Positions 41,042 through 50,271 are shown, numbered from the stretch's first letter. The stretch is 64,000 nt of DNA from Candidatus Poribacteria bacterium (GCA_022822785.1 JAJEAL010000136.1:1-64000), one strand, 5' to 3'. A program made the numbers and translations. Notes: a model not told the origin generated them from the letters alone.

Positions 41042-42904
41042 CTAATCAGCGGTGGCACCGGCAGGGACCGGTTCACCGTGTGGCGATTCGCCGTTCGGCT
41101 CCGTCTGTGGCGTCCAGTCTTTGTCAGCACCGGGAACGCTGTACTCATAAGGACCGTGATGTACCTGGGGAATCGCTCCGAAGTTGCCATGAGGTACAGG
41201 CGTTGGCGCATGCCATTCCAAAGTATTGGCTTGCCACGGATTTTGTTCAGCAACCTTCCCGCGGAAAATACTCCAGAATACATTTATTAGCAGCAGAAAT
41301 TGAGCTGCGCCCAGAATAAATGCACAGATCGTAATAAATACATTTATCGGTTGTGCAGATATCGGTTGCATTTGTTGTAAGAATTCGTACTGCATCGGGT
41401 TAGCGATGCGTCGCATGTGTCCCCCAACACCGAGGATGTGCATCGGGAAAAAGACACCGTTAAAGGCGAGGAAGGAGATCCAGAAATGAACCTTGCCGAG
41501 GGTCGCATTCATGTGGCGCCCATACATCTTGGGGAACCAGTAAAAGATACCACCAAAGATGGCGAAGACGCTTCCGCCGAAGACAACGTAATGGATATGC
41601 GCCACGATGAAGTATGTATCGTGGATGTAGATATCCACCGGCGCATTTGCCATAAAGATGCCGCTGAGACCACCAATAACGAACATCGAGACAAAAGCAA
41701 GCGAGTGTAACATCGGTACGGTGAATCGAATTGATGCACGGTGAAGGGTGCCGAGCCAGTTAAAGGTTTTGATTGCCGAAGGGACAGCGATTAACATGGT
41801 AGTGGTCATGAAACTCAACCCCAATGCCGGATTCATGCCGCTCTGGAACATGTGGTGCCCCCACACAATCCAACTCAGAAAAGCAATCGCTATCATAGCG
41901 AAAACCATCGACTTATATCCGAAGATAGGTTTTCTAGCAAAGACAGGGAGCATCTCTGATGCCATACCCATGCCGGGCAGAATGAGGATATACACCTCCG
42001 GATGTGCGAAGAACCAGAAGAGGTGTTGCCACAGCAACGGGTCGCCGCCGCCTGTTGCAAGAAAGAAGGACGTGCCCGCCATCCGGTCAAACAGGATTAG
42101 CGCAAGGGCAGAAGCAACGACAGGAAATGCAAGCAACAGAAGAATTGCAACGATAAAGAGCGCCCAAATCGCAAGTGGAAGGCGGAACCAAGTCATCCCC
42201 GGCGCTCGCATATTGATAATCGTGGTGATATAGTTGATAGATCCCATCAGCGAGGAAATGCCCATGACAATAAGGCTGATACACCAGAGATTCTGTCCCC
42301 AATTGACGCCGCTAAGATCAACAACGGACGAGAGCGGCGCGTATCCAGTCCAACCGGCACCAGCGTGCCCACCGGGGACGAAGAACCCCGCCATCATGAT
42401 AACAGCTCCCAACATATTGGACCAAAAGGAGAGCATATTCAGAACCGGAAAAGCCATGTCTCTAGTGCCAATCATCAGTGGAATAAGAAAATTACCGAAT
42501 GCCCCCACAAGTAGCGGCACCACGACGAAGAAAACCATGATGGTAGCGTGCATCGTAAACAGCGAATTATAAAACGCCGGGTCAATTACACCGCTAGGCA
42601 TGTTCGTTTCTAACCAGGTTTCTTTGTCGTCATCGAACCGTTCCTCCCATTTACGGTCCGCAGCGGTTGCCACTTCACCCTCCTCCAGATATGTTTGGGA
42701 CACTCCTATGATAGGAACCGGTCTGTCGGGCCAAGCAAGCTGCCAGCGGAAAAGCAACGCCAGGCCACCCCCGACCATGAACATAATTAGGCCAAAGATC
42801 AGGAACTGCTTGCCAATCATTTTGTGATCAAGTGAAAAGATATATTTGCGAACAAAACTCTCTTCATGATGATGATCGTGAGAGTCGTGTGCATGATCAT
42901 TCAT
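41042..42904 (-). CDS. ctaD: Cytochrome c oxidase subunit I, aa3 (A1) type
   Basis: 620 residues with about 12 helices plus an N-terminal His-rich tail. 'WFFAHPEVYILILPGMGMA' holds the CuB His, the D-channel Glu and the Tyr that is cross-linked to His, which places it in the A1 family (the usual Gly before HPEVY is Ala here). 'AIKTFNWLGTLH' carries the K-channel Lys and 'HDTYFIVAHIHYVVFGG' the CuB and heme ligands. The C-terminal extension is hydrophilic and Pro-rich. Reduces O2 to water and pumps protons. Confidence 0.97.
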   Translation of the reverse strand: MNDHAHDSHDHHHEESFVRKYIFSLDHKMIGKQFLIFGLIMFMVGGGLALLFRWQLAWPDRPVPIIGVSQTYLEEGEVATAADRKWEERFDDDKETWLETNMPSGVIDPAFYNSLFTMHATIMVFFVVVPLLVGAFGNFLIPLMIGTRDMAFPVLNMLSFWSNMLGAVIMMAGFFVPGGHAGAGWTGYAPLSSVVDLSGVNWGQNLWCISLIVMGISSLMGSINYITTIINMRAPGMTWFRLPLAIWALFIVAILLLLAFPVVASALALILFDRMAGTSFFLATGGGDPLLWQHLFWFFAHPEVYILILPGMGMASEMLPVFARKPIFGYKSMVFAMIAIAFLSWIVWGHHMFQSGMNPALGLSFMTTTMLIAVPSAIKTFNWLGTLHRASIRFTVPMLHSLAFVSMFVIGGLSGIFMANAPVDIYIHDTYFIVAHIHYVVFGGSVFAIFGGIFYWFPKMYGRHMNATLGKVHFWISFLAFNGVFFPMHILGVGGHMRRIANPMQYEFLQQMQPISAQPINVFITICAFILGAAQFLLLINVFWSIFRGKVAEQNPWQANTLEWHAPTPVPHGNFGAIPQVHHGPYEYSVPGADKDWTPQTEPNGESPHGEPVPAGATAD

Positions 42905-42928
42905 TCTACATTGACTCCTTTCTTTTCA

Positions 42929-43609
42929 TTATTCGCCCCACCGTTCGCTTATCCACGCGGCGTAATCTTCCTCCGTGTGGACGGTAAGGTATCCGAGCAT
43001 CCCGGAGTGTCCAAAACCGCAAAGCTCAGCACAGGGGATCTCATACGTGCCCGGTTTCGTTGCTTCAAACCACATGTTTATAAACCTACCGGGGAGAGCA
43101 TCTTGCTTGAGCCGAAGTTGAGGGACAAAGAAGCTATGGATAACATCATCGGCAGTGAGCCGGATATGCACCACCTCGTTAACGGGGACATGGAGTTGAT
43201 TCTCGAGTTGCAGGTCATCATCAGTGCCCCATTCGCCATCGGGGCCCGGATAAGTCATATCCCAATTAAACTGTTTTCCGTTCACCTGCACAACAGCACC
43301 GGGGTTGCCGGGGAACTGAGATGGAAATTTTATTTTGTTCCATTGTGGCAAGCTCAACATCGCAAGCCCAAACACAATGACCGTGGTAGCAGCCGTCCAC
43401 ACAATTTCAAGGGTTGTGCTACCTTCAATATACTCCGCGTTACGACCCTCTTGAAAACGGTACTTAATGATAAAGACGACAAGCACCGCCATAACAGCTA
43501 GAAATACAATTGCGGTAATCCAGTAGATGAGGATGAAGAGGTTATCCACCCCTTGTCCAAAAGTTGAGACATTCTCTGGAAGCCATGCAGGAAAATTCAG
43601 CCACTTCAT
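42929..43609 (-). CDS. ctaC: Cytochrome c oxidase subunit II (CuA)
   Basis: 226 residues. Two N-terminal helices ('LFILIYWITAIVFLAVMAVLVVF', 'TLEIVWTAATTVIVFGLAML') and a cupredoxin domain. The CuA ligands are complete: His in 'DDVIHSFFVPQ', then 'PCAELCGFGHSGM' (C-x3-C, H, M). No fused cytochrome c domain is present, so electrons must come from a separate carrier, perhaps one of the cytochromes or cupredoxins encoded at 47-58 kb. Confidence 0.97.
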   Translation of the reverse strand: MKWLNFPAWLPENVSTFGQGVDNLFILIYWITAIVFLAVMAVLVVFIIKYRFQEGRNAEYIEGSTTLEIVWTAATTVIVFGLAMLSLPQWNKIKFPSQFPGNPGAVVQVNGKQFNWDMTYPGPDGEWGTDDDLQLENQLHVPVNEVVHIRLTADDVIHSFFVPQLRLKQDALPGRFINMWFEATKPGTYEIPCAELCGFGHSGMLGYLTVHTEEDYAAWISERWGE

Positions 43610-43653
43610 TAAGAGCTCCTTTCTAGACTGCTGAATTTGTTAATGAATCTCTT

Positions 43654-44448
43654 CTACGCTACATTCGGACGACGATAGGCCGTTCGAGCAGCGCCTAAAT
43701 ATGTAACAACACAGAACAAGCCGGTAACAAGCAGCGATAACGTAAGTTGCGGTATCTCCTCAACGGTTACGGGTGCGTTGAAATATAGACAACGCCGCAG
43801 AGCCGCCACCCCGTAGGTGAGCGGGTTCAATTTCATCGCCCATTCAAGCAGTATCGGCACACCAGATACAGGGAAGAAAGCACCGGAGAGCAGCCAAACT
43901 GGAATAAGAATAAGATTCATAATCGCATGAAAGCCCTGCGTCGAGTCCATTCGCCATGCGATCATTAATCCTAAGTTTGTCAAGCCAAAGGATAAAGCCA
44001 ACATCACACCGAGCACTGAGAACACAGACAAGGGGCTCAACGGCACGCCAACTATCGGTGCGAGAAAGAGAAAAAGGGCGCCCTGAAAAAGTGCTAACGT
44101 TGTACCGCCAAGTGCTTGTCCCAGCACAAGAACCCATCTTGAAATCGGGGCAACAAGCACACCTTGAAGAAACCCTTCTCGACGGTCCTGAACAATCGAG
44201 ATTGTTGCGAAAATTGCTGTAAACAGCAGTGCAAGCGTAATGATGCCGGGATAAAAGTATTCAATGTAGCTGGTCCCTTCGGGAACGCCGGACGGCTTAA
44301 ACGATGCGTTTAGCCCACCGCCCAAAAGCAGCCAAAAGATCAGTGGTTGTGTAACCGCGCTCACCAGACGGCTCCGCTGGCGCAGAAATCGAATGATTTC
44401 ACGCCACCAAATCGTCGCCACAGGGAGTAAAAATCTTGCTATTGACAA
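43654..44448 (-). CDS. ABC-2 type exporter permease
   Basis: 264 residues, six helices of the ABC-2 transporter family: 'TQPLIFWLLLGGGLNASFKP', 'FYPGIITLALLFTAIFATISIVQDRREGFLQGVLV' region and 'FPVSGVPILLEWAMKLNPLTYGVAALRR' at the end, the last being a family hallmark. Partner ATPase is most likely the gene at 46449-47354, now separated by a restriction-modification module. Exporters of this kind near oxidase genes are sometimes tied to copper or heme traffic, but the substrate cannot be read from this sequence. Confidence 0.88.
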   Translation of the reverse strand: MSIARFLLPVATIWWREIIRFLRQRSRLVSAVTQPLIFWLLLGGGLNASFKPSGVPEGTSYIEYFYPGIITLALLFTAIFATISIVQDRREGFLQGVLVAPISRWVLVLGQALGGTTLALFQGALFLFLAPIVGVPLSPLSVFSVLGVMLALSFGLTNLGLMIAWRMDSTQGFHAIMNLILIPVWLLSGAFFPVSGVPILLEWAMKLNPLTYGVAALRRCLYFNAPVTVEEIPQLTLSLLVTGLFCVVTYLGAARTAYRRPNVA

Positions 44449-44484
44449 AGTTTAGTTGAGGGCGTTGCGTTGATAAAGTAAATC

Positions 44485-45216
44485 TTAGCTATTTTTACGC
44501 TCAAAATGATTGCGTAGTACATTCTTAACATATTGCGGAATTTCTTCCTGAGCCTTTGCTGCTTCTCCTTTTAGCCTATCATACTCATCAATATCTTCAC
44601 CAGCCCACAGAATATCTAACCTCCGAATATCTCGTGTCGCAATATGGCTGTATGATTCTGGATATGCCCAATAGCATGACTCGCAAACACTGACTTCTCT
44701 TCTCCTCCAATTTTCACAATTTTCACAGCTCCATGATTTCGCTCTATTTGCAGAAGCACAGAGGAGCATATAGTCATTCACATCATCAAGGTTAATATTC
44801 TCACCAGCAATTTCAAATGGAACTCTATGATCGATTTGCAATTCCCGTTCTGGAAACGACTCAAGATATATATTGCAACGGGCACCATACTTTTTAATTA
44901 ATGACTCCTTTAGTTGGGAAGAGAAGGCTGTCCTACCATACAACTGGGTTGTTCGTACTTCTGAAGGATCACCAAACTTATATGCGGCGATTCTTCTACC
45001 ATCAGATCCAGCTACACGGAAGGTCTCTATTGGGATACCGTGCTCACGAACATCTCTTATTGCCCGTGGTGGATGGTTATAACCGTATATCTCCCTCAGT
45101 TCTTCCGTTGTGATTTGACCGTATTCAAGAATGTGGTCAATTACTGTTCGGGGTCTTTTCGCCGTAACCCTCTTTAGTAACGCTAGAAATTCTGGAGGAA
45201 GTTTTGGGATAGTCAT
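44485..45216 (-). CDS. HNH-type restriction endonuclease
   Basis: 243 residues. The N-terminal ~80 residues look like a helix-turn-helix module ('ITTEELREIYGYNHPPRAIRD'). The HNH core reads 'LQIDHRVPFEIAG' and 'DYMLLCASANRAKSWSCENC', with Cys pairs (CENC, CESC) for structural zinc. The ATG overlaps the TGA of the upstream methylase gene (ATGA), a typical arrangement of a type II restriction-modification pair. Recognition sequence unknown. Noticeably AT-rich compared with flanking genes. Confidence 0.88.
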   Translation of the reverse strand: MTIPKLPPEFLALLKRVTAKRPRTVIDHILEYGQITTEELREIYGYNHPPRAIRDVREHGIPIETFRVAGSDGRRIAAYKFGDPSEVRTTQLYGRTAFSSQLKESLIKKYGARCNIYLESFPERELQIDHRVPFEIAGENINLDDVNDYMLLCASANRAKSWSCENCENWRRREVSVCESCYWAYPESYSHIATRDIRRLDILWAGEDIDEYDRLKGEAAKAQEEIPQYVKNVLRNHFERKNS

Positions 45217-46139
45217 ATACGGGCAAACTCTAGCTGAATTTGTGATTCTTTTTCAAAATTACGCTCTTCACCGTCCAAACGTTCTACCAATGCAGGGGAC
45301 AGATATAGAGATTCAACAGTCTCATGATTGTAACCTAAGAGGGTCGCTTGACTTGATCTACCAGTATGTATATTCAGGTGTTTTAGAGAGAGTCTACGAG
45401 GCAGTAATTTCCCGTGAGTTTTTCCGCCGGTTTGTCCGTCATAGCTAATAATATACGAAACATCTTTCTCATTCATTATTTGAAGGACATCTACAAATTC
45501 GTCATAGGAGAGTCCATTGTAGTACCTATGGTCTCTGGTAAATGATATGCCTTGATAAGGCGGATCCATATAGACTAAATCGTCTTTATCGGCTTTCTCC
45601 ACAACTATACGAAAATCAACCGCTGAAAGCGTTGTTCTTCCAGCAAGCAGAGTAGAGACACCAAAAATTTGTTGCCGCATGGTTTTGGGGCGCATACCCA
45701 AACGCCGATTATCAGCACTCTGATTAAATTTACCTTCAGCACTATATCTTACGGAACCTTTTACGATTCGTGCTAGAAGATAGAGTAGGTGATGCGGTTG
45801 ATGCGTTGCGTTGAACTCTTCACGAATCCGAAAGAAAAATTCTTTTTTATTGGAATATTGTTGATTCCACAGTTTTTCATAATCTCCTGTTAGCTCGTTG
45901 GGTCTCTCCAATATCTCTTTCCATAATTCCATCAGAGGTTCATTTAAGTCATTAAGCCAAAACTGCTTTGTGAGTCCGCGTGCAGCAGCAACAATGGAAA
46001 CCGCAGCAGAACCACAGAACGGCTCTATCAGGCAACGCACAGAACTTGGGAAATACGGAAGAATATATTGAGCAATCCCTCGCTTACTTCCCTGATATGG
46101 AAATGGATGTGGAATCGAGATATTATTCAACGTTTTCAT
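45213..46139 (-). CDS. Dam-type (D12 class) adenine-N6 DNA methyltransferase
   Basis: 308 residues from the ATG at 46139; a GTG at 46172 in frame would overlap the upstream gene. 'PYQGSKRGIAQYIL' and 'LIEPFCGSAAVSI' form the SAM site, and 'LVYMDPPYQGISF' (about 189-201) the catalytic DPPY motif. The order is that of the D12 class, which includes Dam and DpnM. The tail carries 'ISYDGQTGG', also typical of the class. Protects the host DNA from the adjacent HNH endonuclease. The specificity is not known. Confidence 0.93.
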   Translation of the reverse strand: MKTLNNISIPHPFPYQGSKRGIAQYILPYFPSSVRCLIEPFCGSAAVSIVAAARGLTKQFWLNDLNEPLMELWKEILERPNELTGDYEKLWNQQYSNKKEFFFRIREEFNATHQPHHLLYLLARIVKGSVRYSAEGKFNQSADNRRLGMRPKTMRQQIFGVSTLLAGRTTLSAVDFRIVVEKADKDDLVYMDPPYQGISFTRDHRYYNGLSYDEFVDVLQIMNEKDVSYIISYDGQTGGKTHGKLLPRRLSLKHLNIHTGRSSQATLLGYNHETVESLYLSPALVERLDGEERNFEKESQIQLEFARI

Positions 46140-46165
46140 GGGAGTTCGATTGTTGCAATAGTAAA

Positions 46166-46393
46166 CTAGCACTCTTTCCGAGCATAGTTGCTGCGAACAG
46201 TTGCATTGATGAATGAATTTAACCCCTCGCCCTCGTTAGCTAATCCTTTCATCAGTTCAATATTTTCAGAACCTGCGCTTTCATACGTGTACAGATAAAT
46301 TGAACCACTAGAAAACTGGCCTCTGATGAAATCATCTCCAATTTCATAGGCTTCGATTCCGGAATCTCCGCCAAGATTTCCATAGGGTTCCAT
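46166..46393 (-). CDS. Small KTSC-like protein upstream of the methylase
   Basis: 75 residues. AGGAGG stands 6 bases before the ATG at 46393. The core 'GQFSSGSIYLYTYESAGSEN' with 'LANEGEGLNSFINATVRSNY' has the layout of small KTSC-fold proteins (strand pair, YxY, then a helix with GxGLNSFI), a family often found beside DNA-modifying or RNA-binding genes. It is the first gene of the restriction-modification module and overlaps the possible GTG start of the methylase. A control or accessory role is an inference. Confidence 0.72.
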   Translation of the reverse strand: MEPYGNLGGDSGIEAYEIGDDFIRGQFSSGSIYLYTYESAGSENIELMKGLANEGEGLNSFINATVRSNYARKEC

Positions 46394-46448
46394 ACGCATC
46401 CTCCTACATGGATATAGGTATATTTTTTTAAGCCTAATGATACAAAGG

Positions 46449-47354
46449 TTAGTTAAAATGCCGCCCCGTAAGTTTGATGAAAACATCTTCCAACGTCGGT
46501 TTGCCAAAACGCACAGATCGGATTGCCTGTGGGAAAGCAGCAACAAGGTCTCGAACAAATTCATGACCGTTGCGAGATTCGATGTGCAACAAGCCTTCAA
46601 CCAGAATGGGAGTACAGGCGAATTTTTGGCTAATTTTCGGGGAGAGCTGTTCAGGTTCAGGAGAATCAACGATGACAACATCTCCACCGACACGCCTTTT
46701 GAGCTCCCCCGGTGTACCAATTGCGACCAATTTCCCTTCGCTGAGAATGCCAACACGGTCACACGCTTCGGCATCATCGAGAATATGAGTAGTTAAGATA
46801 ACCGTTGTTTCCTGTAAGCTAGCCAAATATGTTCTGAAACTTCGGCGTGCCCCGGGGTCGAGTCCAGTGCTCGGTTCATCCAGTAACAAGAGCTTCGGCT
46901 TGTGAAGGGTCGCCTTTGCCAGCTCGACCCGCCTTTGTAATCCACCAGAGAGTGTTTCTACTCGTTCTTGAGAGCGATCGACTAGTTCAAATTGATCGAG
47001 TGCTTCCTGAAGCCGCCGGTCAAGTGTCCGCCCCGATAGTCCGTACAGATGACCATGGTGTCGGAGATTCTCGGTGACCGTGAGTTTTAGATCCAAACTC
47101 GGACGCTGAAAAACCACACCTAGATACTCTCTAACGCGCTGGGTTTCATTGCGAAGCGCATAGCCAAAAATATTGACCGCAGCTTGATCAACCGGAATCA
47201 GGGTAGAGAGTATCTTAAAAAGTGTGGTTTTCCCGCTGCCATTTGGGCCAAGAAACCCAAAGACCTCGCCTTGTGAGATGCTAAAGGTTACATCTACAAG
47301 TGCCCGTCGAGTCCCGTAAGCATACGAGAGATTCTCGACTTTGATAGGGAACAT
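46449..47354 (-). CDS. ABC-2 exporter ATPase
   Basis: 301 residues, CcmA/NatA-like drug- or lipid-exporter ATPase. Walker A 'GPNGSGKTTLFKIL', Q-loop 'VVFQRPSLD', signature 'LSGGLQRRVELAKA', Walker B 'LLLLDEPSTGLDP' and switch 'ILTTHILDDAEACDR'. The ~80-residue C-terminal domain follows the usual form ('GTPGELKRRVGGDVVIV'). Its permease partner is the gene at 43654, with three restriction-modification genes between them. It lies 6 bases after the secreted cupredoxin-like gene. Confidence 0.93.
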   Translation of the reverse strand: MFPIKVENLSYAYGTRRALVDVTFSISQGEVFGFLGPNGSGKTTLFKILSTLIPVDQAAVNIFGYALRNETQRVREYLGVVFQRPSLDLKLTVTENLRHHGHLYGLSGRTLDRRLQEALDQFELVDRSQERVETLSGGLQRRVELAKATLHKPKLLLLDEPSTGLDPGARRSFRTYLASLQETTVILTTHILDDAEACDRVGILSEGKLVAIGTPGELKRRVGGDVVIVDSPEPEQLSPKISQKFACTPILVEGLLHIESRNGHEFVRDLVAAFPQAIRSVRFGKPTLEDVFIKLTGRHFN

Positions 47355-47360
47355 CTTCCC

Positions 47361-48146
47361 TCACTTGCTCATTTTAGCGAGTGTAAAGTCTTGTGTAACT
47401 GTCCCTCCAGCTTCAACAGTAACGGAAACGGGGGCGTCTTTATTTGTACCGCAGGCTTCTTGCCAATATCCTAACTGATAGGTTCCCGGCGGAACATTGT
47501 CAAGCGTGTATTTCCCATTCTCGTCGGTGACTGCAAAATACGGATGGGGAATATACGCGATCCAAGCGTTCATCCACCCGTGCACATCACATTTGACGGA
47601 GACGGGGCCTTCCGCTTTCTTCACGGCTTTAATGTTCATCTTTCGTCTGGTCCCCGGCTGCGATTTATTAAATGCAGGGTTCGCATCACTAAAGATATGC
47701 ACGTTATGGTTGATTCTATCCGGATTGATCATGGTCAAGCGTTGCCCAATCGGAAGGAGGCGCACATGTGGGTCAAACTGACAACCTTTCTGATCCATTT
47801 CGTATTTAGCACCACTTGGAAAATCTGCTCCTGATGAGATGTCCATTAGATAGACAATGGTGTTTTTCAAGCCATTTCCTTCACCGAGGACAATTGATTC
47901 ATCGAACTTGTCGGTCTTACCACAAACCTGTGCATCCTTGGTAATTTCTAATTTTTTTATCTCAGGTGCGGCGCCATCAAATGTTACCGTTCCGCTGATA
48001 GTACCACCATTAGAGACACTCATTGCTTTATAGGAGGCCGGGAAGACCAGTGATTCGACCGCTTCATCTCCGCCGGCAGCGGTGGCAGCCGTAACATAAA
48101 CACAAGCAATAAGCAGGGTTAGGATTGTAACAACTTGGGTTTTCAT
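47361..48146 (-). CDS. Secreted cupredoxin-like protein with carboxypeptidase-regulatory fold
   Basis: 261 residues from the ATG at 48146 (AAAAGGAG upstream; frame open to 48218). Signal peptide 'ILTLLIACVYVTAATAAG'. An N-terminal strand region with 'VSNGGTISGTVTFDG' (CarboxypepD_reg-like), then a type 1 copper-like site: 'INHNVHIF' (His), 'VKCDVHGWMNAW' (Cys, His, Met), then a second CarboxypepD_reg-like segment 'GKYTLDNVPPGTYQL'. A His-Cys-His-Met order is that of blue copper proteins. It is a plausible periplasmic electron carrier, or a copper store. A paralogue is at 54692. Confidence 0.75.
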   Translation of the reverse strand: MKTQVVTILTLLIACVYVTAATAAGGDEAVESLVFPASYKAMSVSNGGTISGTVTFDGAAPEIKKLEITKDAQVCGKTDKFDESIVLGEGNGLKNTIVYLMDISSGADFPSGAKYEMDQKGCQFDPHVRLLPIGQRLTMINPDRINHNVHIFSDANPAFNKSQPGTRRKMNIKAVKKAEGPVSVKCDVHGWMNAWIAYIPHPYFAVTDENGKYTLDNVPPGTYQLGYWQEACGTNKDAPVSVTVEAGGTVTQDFTLAKMSK

Positions 48147-48242
48147 TATTGAACTCCTTTTGAAATTGTTGTTGAAGCAGGCTAGTAAGTGAGAGGAAGC
48201 TACGTTTGACTGCTTCAAGTGCAGTCGAAATACTTACAATAA

Positions 48243-48482
48243 CATTAAAAGGCGCACTAACACGAACAAGCATCTGCGCTTTTTCTTTGTCAGCGGCGTA
48301 TGCAAGACATGCCTGAATGTCTGTCTTATTTAGAGATCTGGCAAATCATCAACAATTTCTTCGATGGTCATGCCTGAAGCAAGATAGCCAAACACATCAT
48401 AAACCGTGATTCTCATACCACGGATACATGGCTTACCACCGCGCTTGCCGGGCTCAATTGTGATGATGTCTTTGTAGTTCAC
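48243..48482 (-). pseudogene. DUF433 gene with a frameshift
   Basis: Starts at GTG 48482 with AGAGG 8 bases upstream. Fifty residues follow the family closely ('GGKPCIRGMRITVYDVFGYL', then 'SGMTIEEIVDDLPDL') and end at TAA 48330-48332. The usual C-terminus of the domain, 'DIQACLAYAADKEKAQ', is found directly afterwards in another frame; two extra bases (ct within gatctctaaat) separate them. DUF433 proteins are small antitoxin-like partners of PIN-fold toxins; no partner is seen here. It is either a frameshift mutation, a sequencing error or, less likely, a programmed shift. Confidence 0.75.
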
Positions 48483-48537
48483 TGACTGTACCTCTTTGTC
48501 AAAACTCTGGTGATTTCCTAACGCCTCAGTTTAATTC

Positions 48538-50271
48538 CTACGTATTTTGCCTTCTTCGGACGCTACTTCTCAAACCGAAAAGGAGACCGACGGAAATAAG
48601 GGCAACCAACGGCGGATAGACAAATCGTTTGTTCGATGGAACAGGATCGAGGACGAATGTATACCACGTTGAAATCGCTCGCTTCGTTTTTACATCACCA
48701 TTAGAGCCATCCCATGCAGAAAAAGCAATGGGTATAAACACGCCCGGTGCAAACTGAACGTCATTTCTATCCTCAGTGGTGAGCGATCTCTTAATCCATA
48801 GCTGATATTGTCCATCTTTGTACACCCCTTCGGCTTGAATTGGAGCTTGGTCAGCTTGGACTGTAGCAGTACCGATCCCTTTCGCATTCATCTCTATAAC
48901 TGTTGACGGTTCGGCGACTTTCCAACTCCAAAGATAAACGGGACGACTGTCACCATAAATAAAGTAGGGTTTCGGATCTGTAGGACCTTCAGAAATTTTC
49001 ACCGGAAATTGAATTGCCAAGGCATCTTCAACCGTTTCTCCGGTCTCGTCATCTGTCTGAGGAAGCGTTTTCGTCCGATCATCCCATGTGAAAAGGAAGA
49101 CGATTTCGTTATCGTTGTAGAACGACTTCGCTGTTACAGAATCGATAGAAGGATTGAATTGTCGGGGGTCAATGACAATCTGACCGACCAGCGGAAAATA
49201 ACTGACTTCTTGAATTTCATTCCACGCTTCATCATTCATGCCAGGTAACCCTTCAGCGCGATATTGTGAGCGTAGCACTTTATCACCGACTGCCGCTGGT
49301 GGTCGCTCTTCGGGTCCTAACGATTTAACGTAATTTGCGAGATGCCAGCTTTTCTCAAGAATCGGTTCCAAGGCTGTATCCAGTTTAGTCTGTTCTTCCG
49401 GGGTGAGTTCCACGCCTTCCTCAACGTTGAGCATGATGTCTTCAAACATAAACAGCTTTTCTTCAAGCGCTGCGTATTCTTCCTCTTCCGTGTCTGAAAG
49501 GCCGTCGCCATCCATTTTCAGTTCTAGATCATTCATACGCGCCGATTCCTCATCTGTCAGACCGAGCCGGAAACTTGAAATGAACGAGGGCATGGGCGAA
49601 CCAGCGATACCACCGATGAATCGCTTGAAGATATCCTCGGTGGTCGAACCGCCCCGATAATTCCACTGTTCCCACAGGTTAGCGGGCCATGAGCGAAATC
49701 CCCACTCATCCGCAAGATCTGGGGCAGACGTGCCATCGCCCCTACCGATTACCCCGTGGCAATCAACACAACCGAGATTCGTGTAAAACTCTTTCCCTTG
49801 TGCAATACTTTCTTCTGAGTACGGCACTTTGCCTGACACATCAATTAGCCGCGGTGAAGCACCTTCAAAACCATCATAGAAGGCCTTAATATGGGCAACG
49901 AGTTGCCACTGTTCCCCCTCTGACAGGATTTCGCTCCAAGCTGGCATTGAGGAGCCCGGCATACCGTTGGATATGATGTCAAAGAGGTCTTGATCGGTAG
50001 GGAGTTGACCGCTTTCTGTCGAACGAATTTTGTAGAGCCCCCGCGTGAAATCTCTGGGTCTCGGCAACAGGTTTTCTGCTGCAGACCCATCGCCTGCTCC
50101 TTCTATACCGTGACAATGTGCACACTTGTCATCATACAGTGCCTTCCCCTCCTCAGAAGCTGCGGGTGCTGTCTTGCCTTGGGCAAAAGCTGTTATTGAA
50201 AAAACGGCTAACAGTAGAATAAGATTGCCGATTACAATCAGCAATGTGTTTTTATAGGACTGCTTTTCCAT
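48538..50271 (-). CDS. Diheme cytochrome c fused to an ethylbenzene-dehydrogenase-type heme domain
   Basis: 577 residues, ATG 50271 with GGAGGAAAAG. Signal sequence (LIVIGNLILLLAVFSITAFA), heme c sites CAHCH (50-54) and CVDCH (168-172), each in a class I cytochrome c domain with a following 'GMPGSSMPAW' or 'GSPMPSF' Met ligand. From about 340 to 545 the sequence follows the EB_dh family (gamma-subunit type heme b domain: 'WDDRTKTLPQ', 'WSWKVAEPSTVIEM', 'APGVFIPIAFSAWDGSNG'), then a C-terminal membrane helix (YPPLVALISVGLLFGL). Probably receives electrons from quinol-side or periplasmic donors and passes them through heme b and c. Confidence 0.88.
   Translation of the reverse strand: MEKQSYKNTLLIVIGNLILLLAVFSITAFAQGKTAPAASEEGKALYDDKCAHCHGIEGAGDGSAAENLLPRPRDFTRGLYKIRSTESGQLPTDQDLFDIISNGMPGSSMPAWSEILSEGEQWQLVAHIKAFYDGFEGASPRLIDVSGKVPYSEESIAQGKEFYTNLGCVDCHGVIGRGDGTSAPDLADEWGFRSWPANLWEQWNYRGGSTTEDIFKRFIGGIAGSPMPSFISSFRLGLTDEESARMNDLELKMDGDGLSDTEEEEYAALEEKLFMFEDIMLNVEEGVELTPEEQTKLDTALEPILEKSWHLANYVKSLGPEERPPAAVGDKVLRSQYRAEGLPGMNDEAWNEIQEVSYFPLVGQIVIDPRQFNPSIDSVTAKSFYNDNEIVFLFTWDDRTKTLPQTDDETGETVEDALAIQFPVKISEGPTDPKPYFIYGDSRPVYLWSWKVAEPSTVIEMNAKGIGTATVQADQAPIQAEGVYKDGQYQLWIKRSLTTEDRNDVQFAPGVFIPIAFSAWDGSNGDVKTKRAISTWYTFVLDPVPSNKRFVYPPLVALISVGLLFGLRSSVRRRQNT

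Noticed and set aside
46396-46777. Longer reading frame upstream of the KTSC-like gene (to 46777)
   Set aside because: That part is antisense-free but shares the region of the ABC ATPase in another frame; the AGGAGG before 46393 marks the real start.
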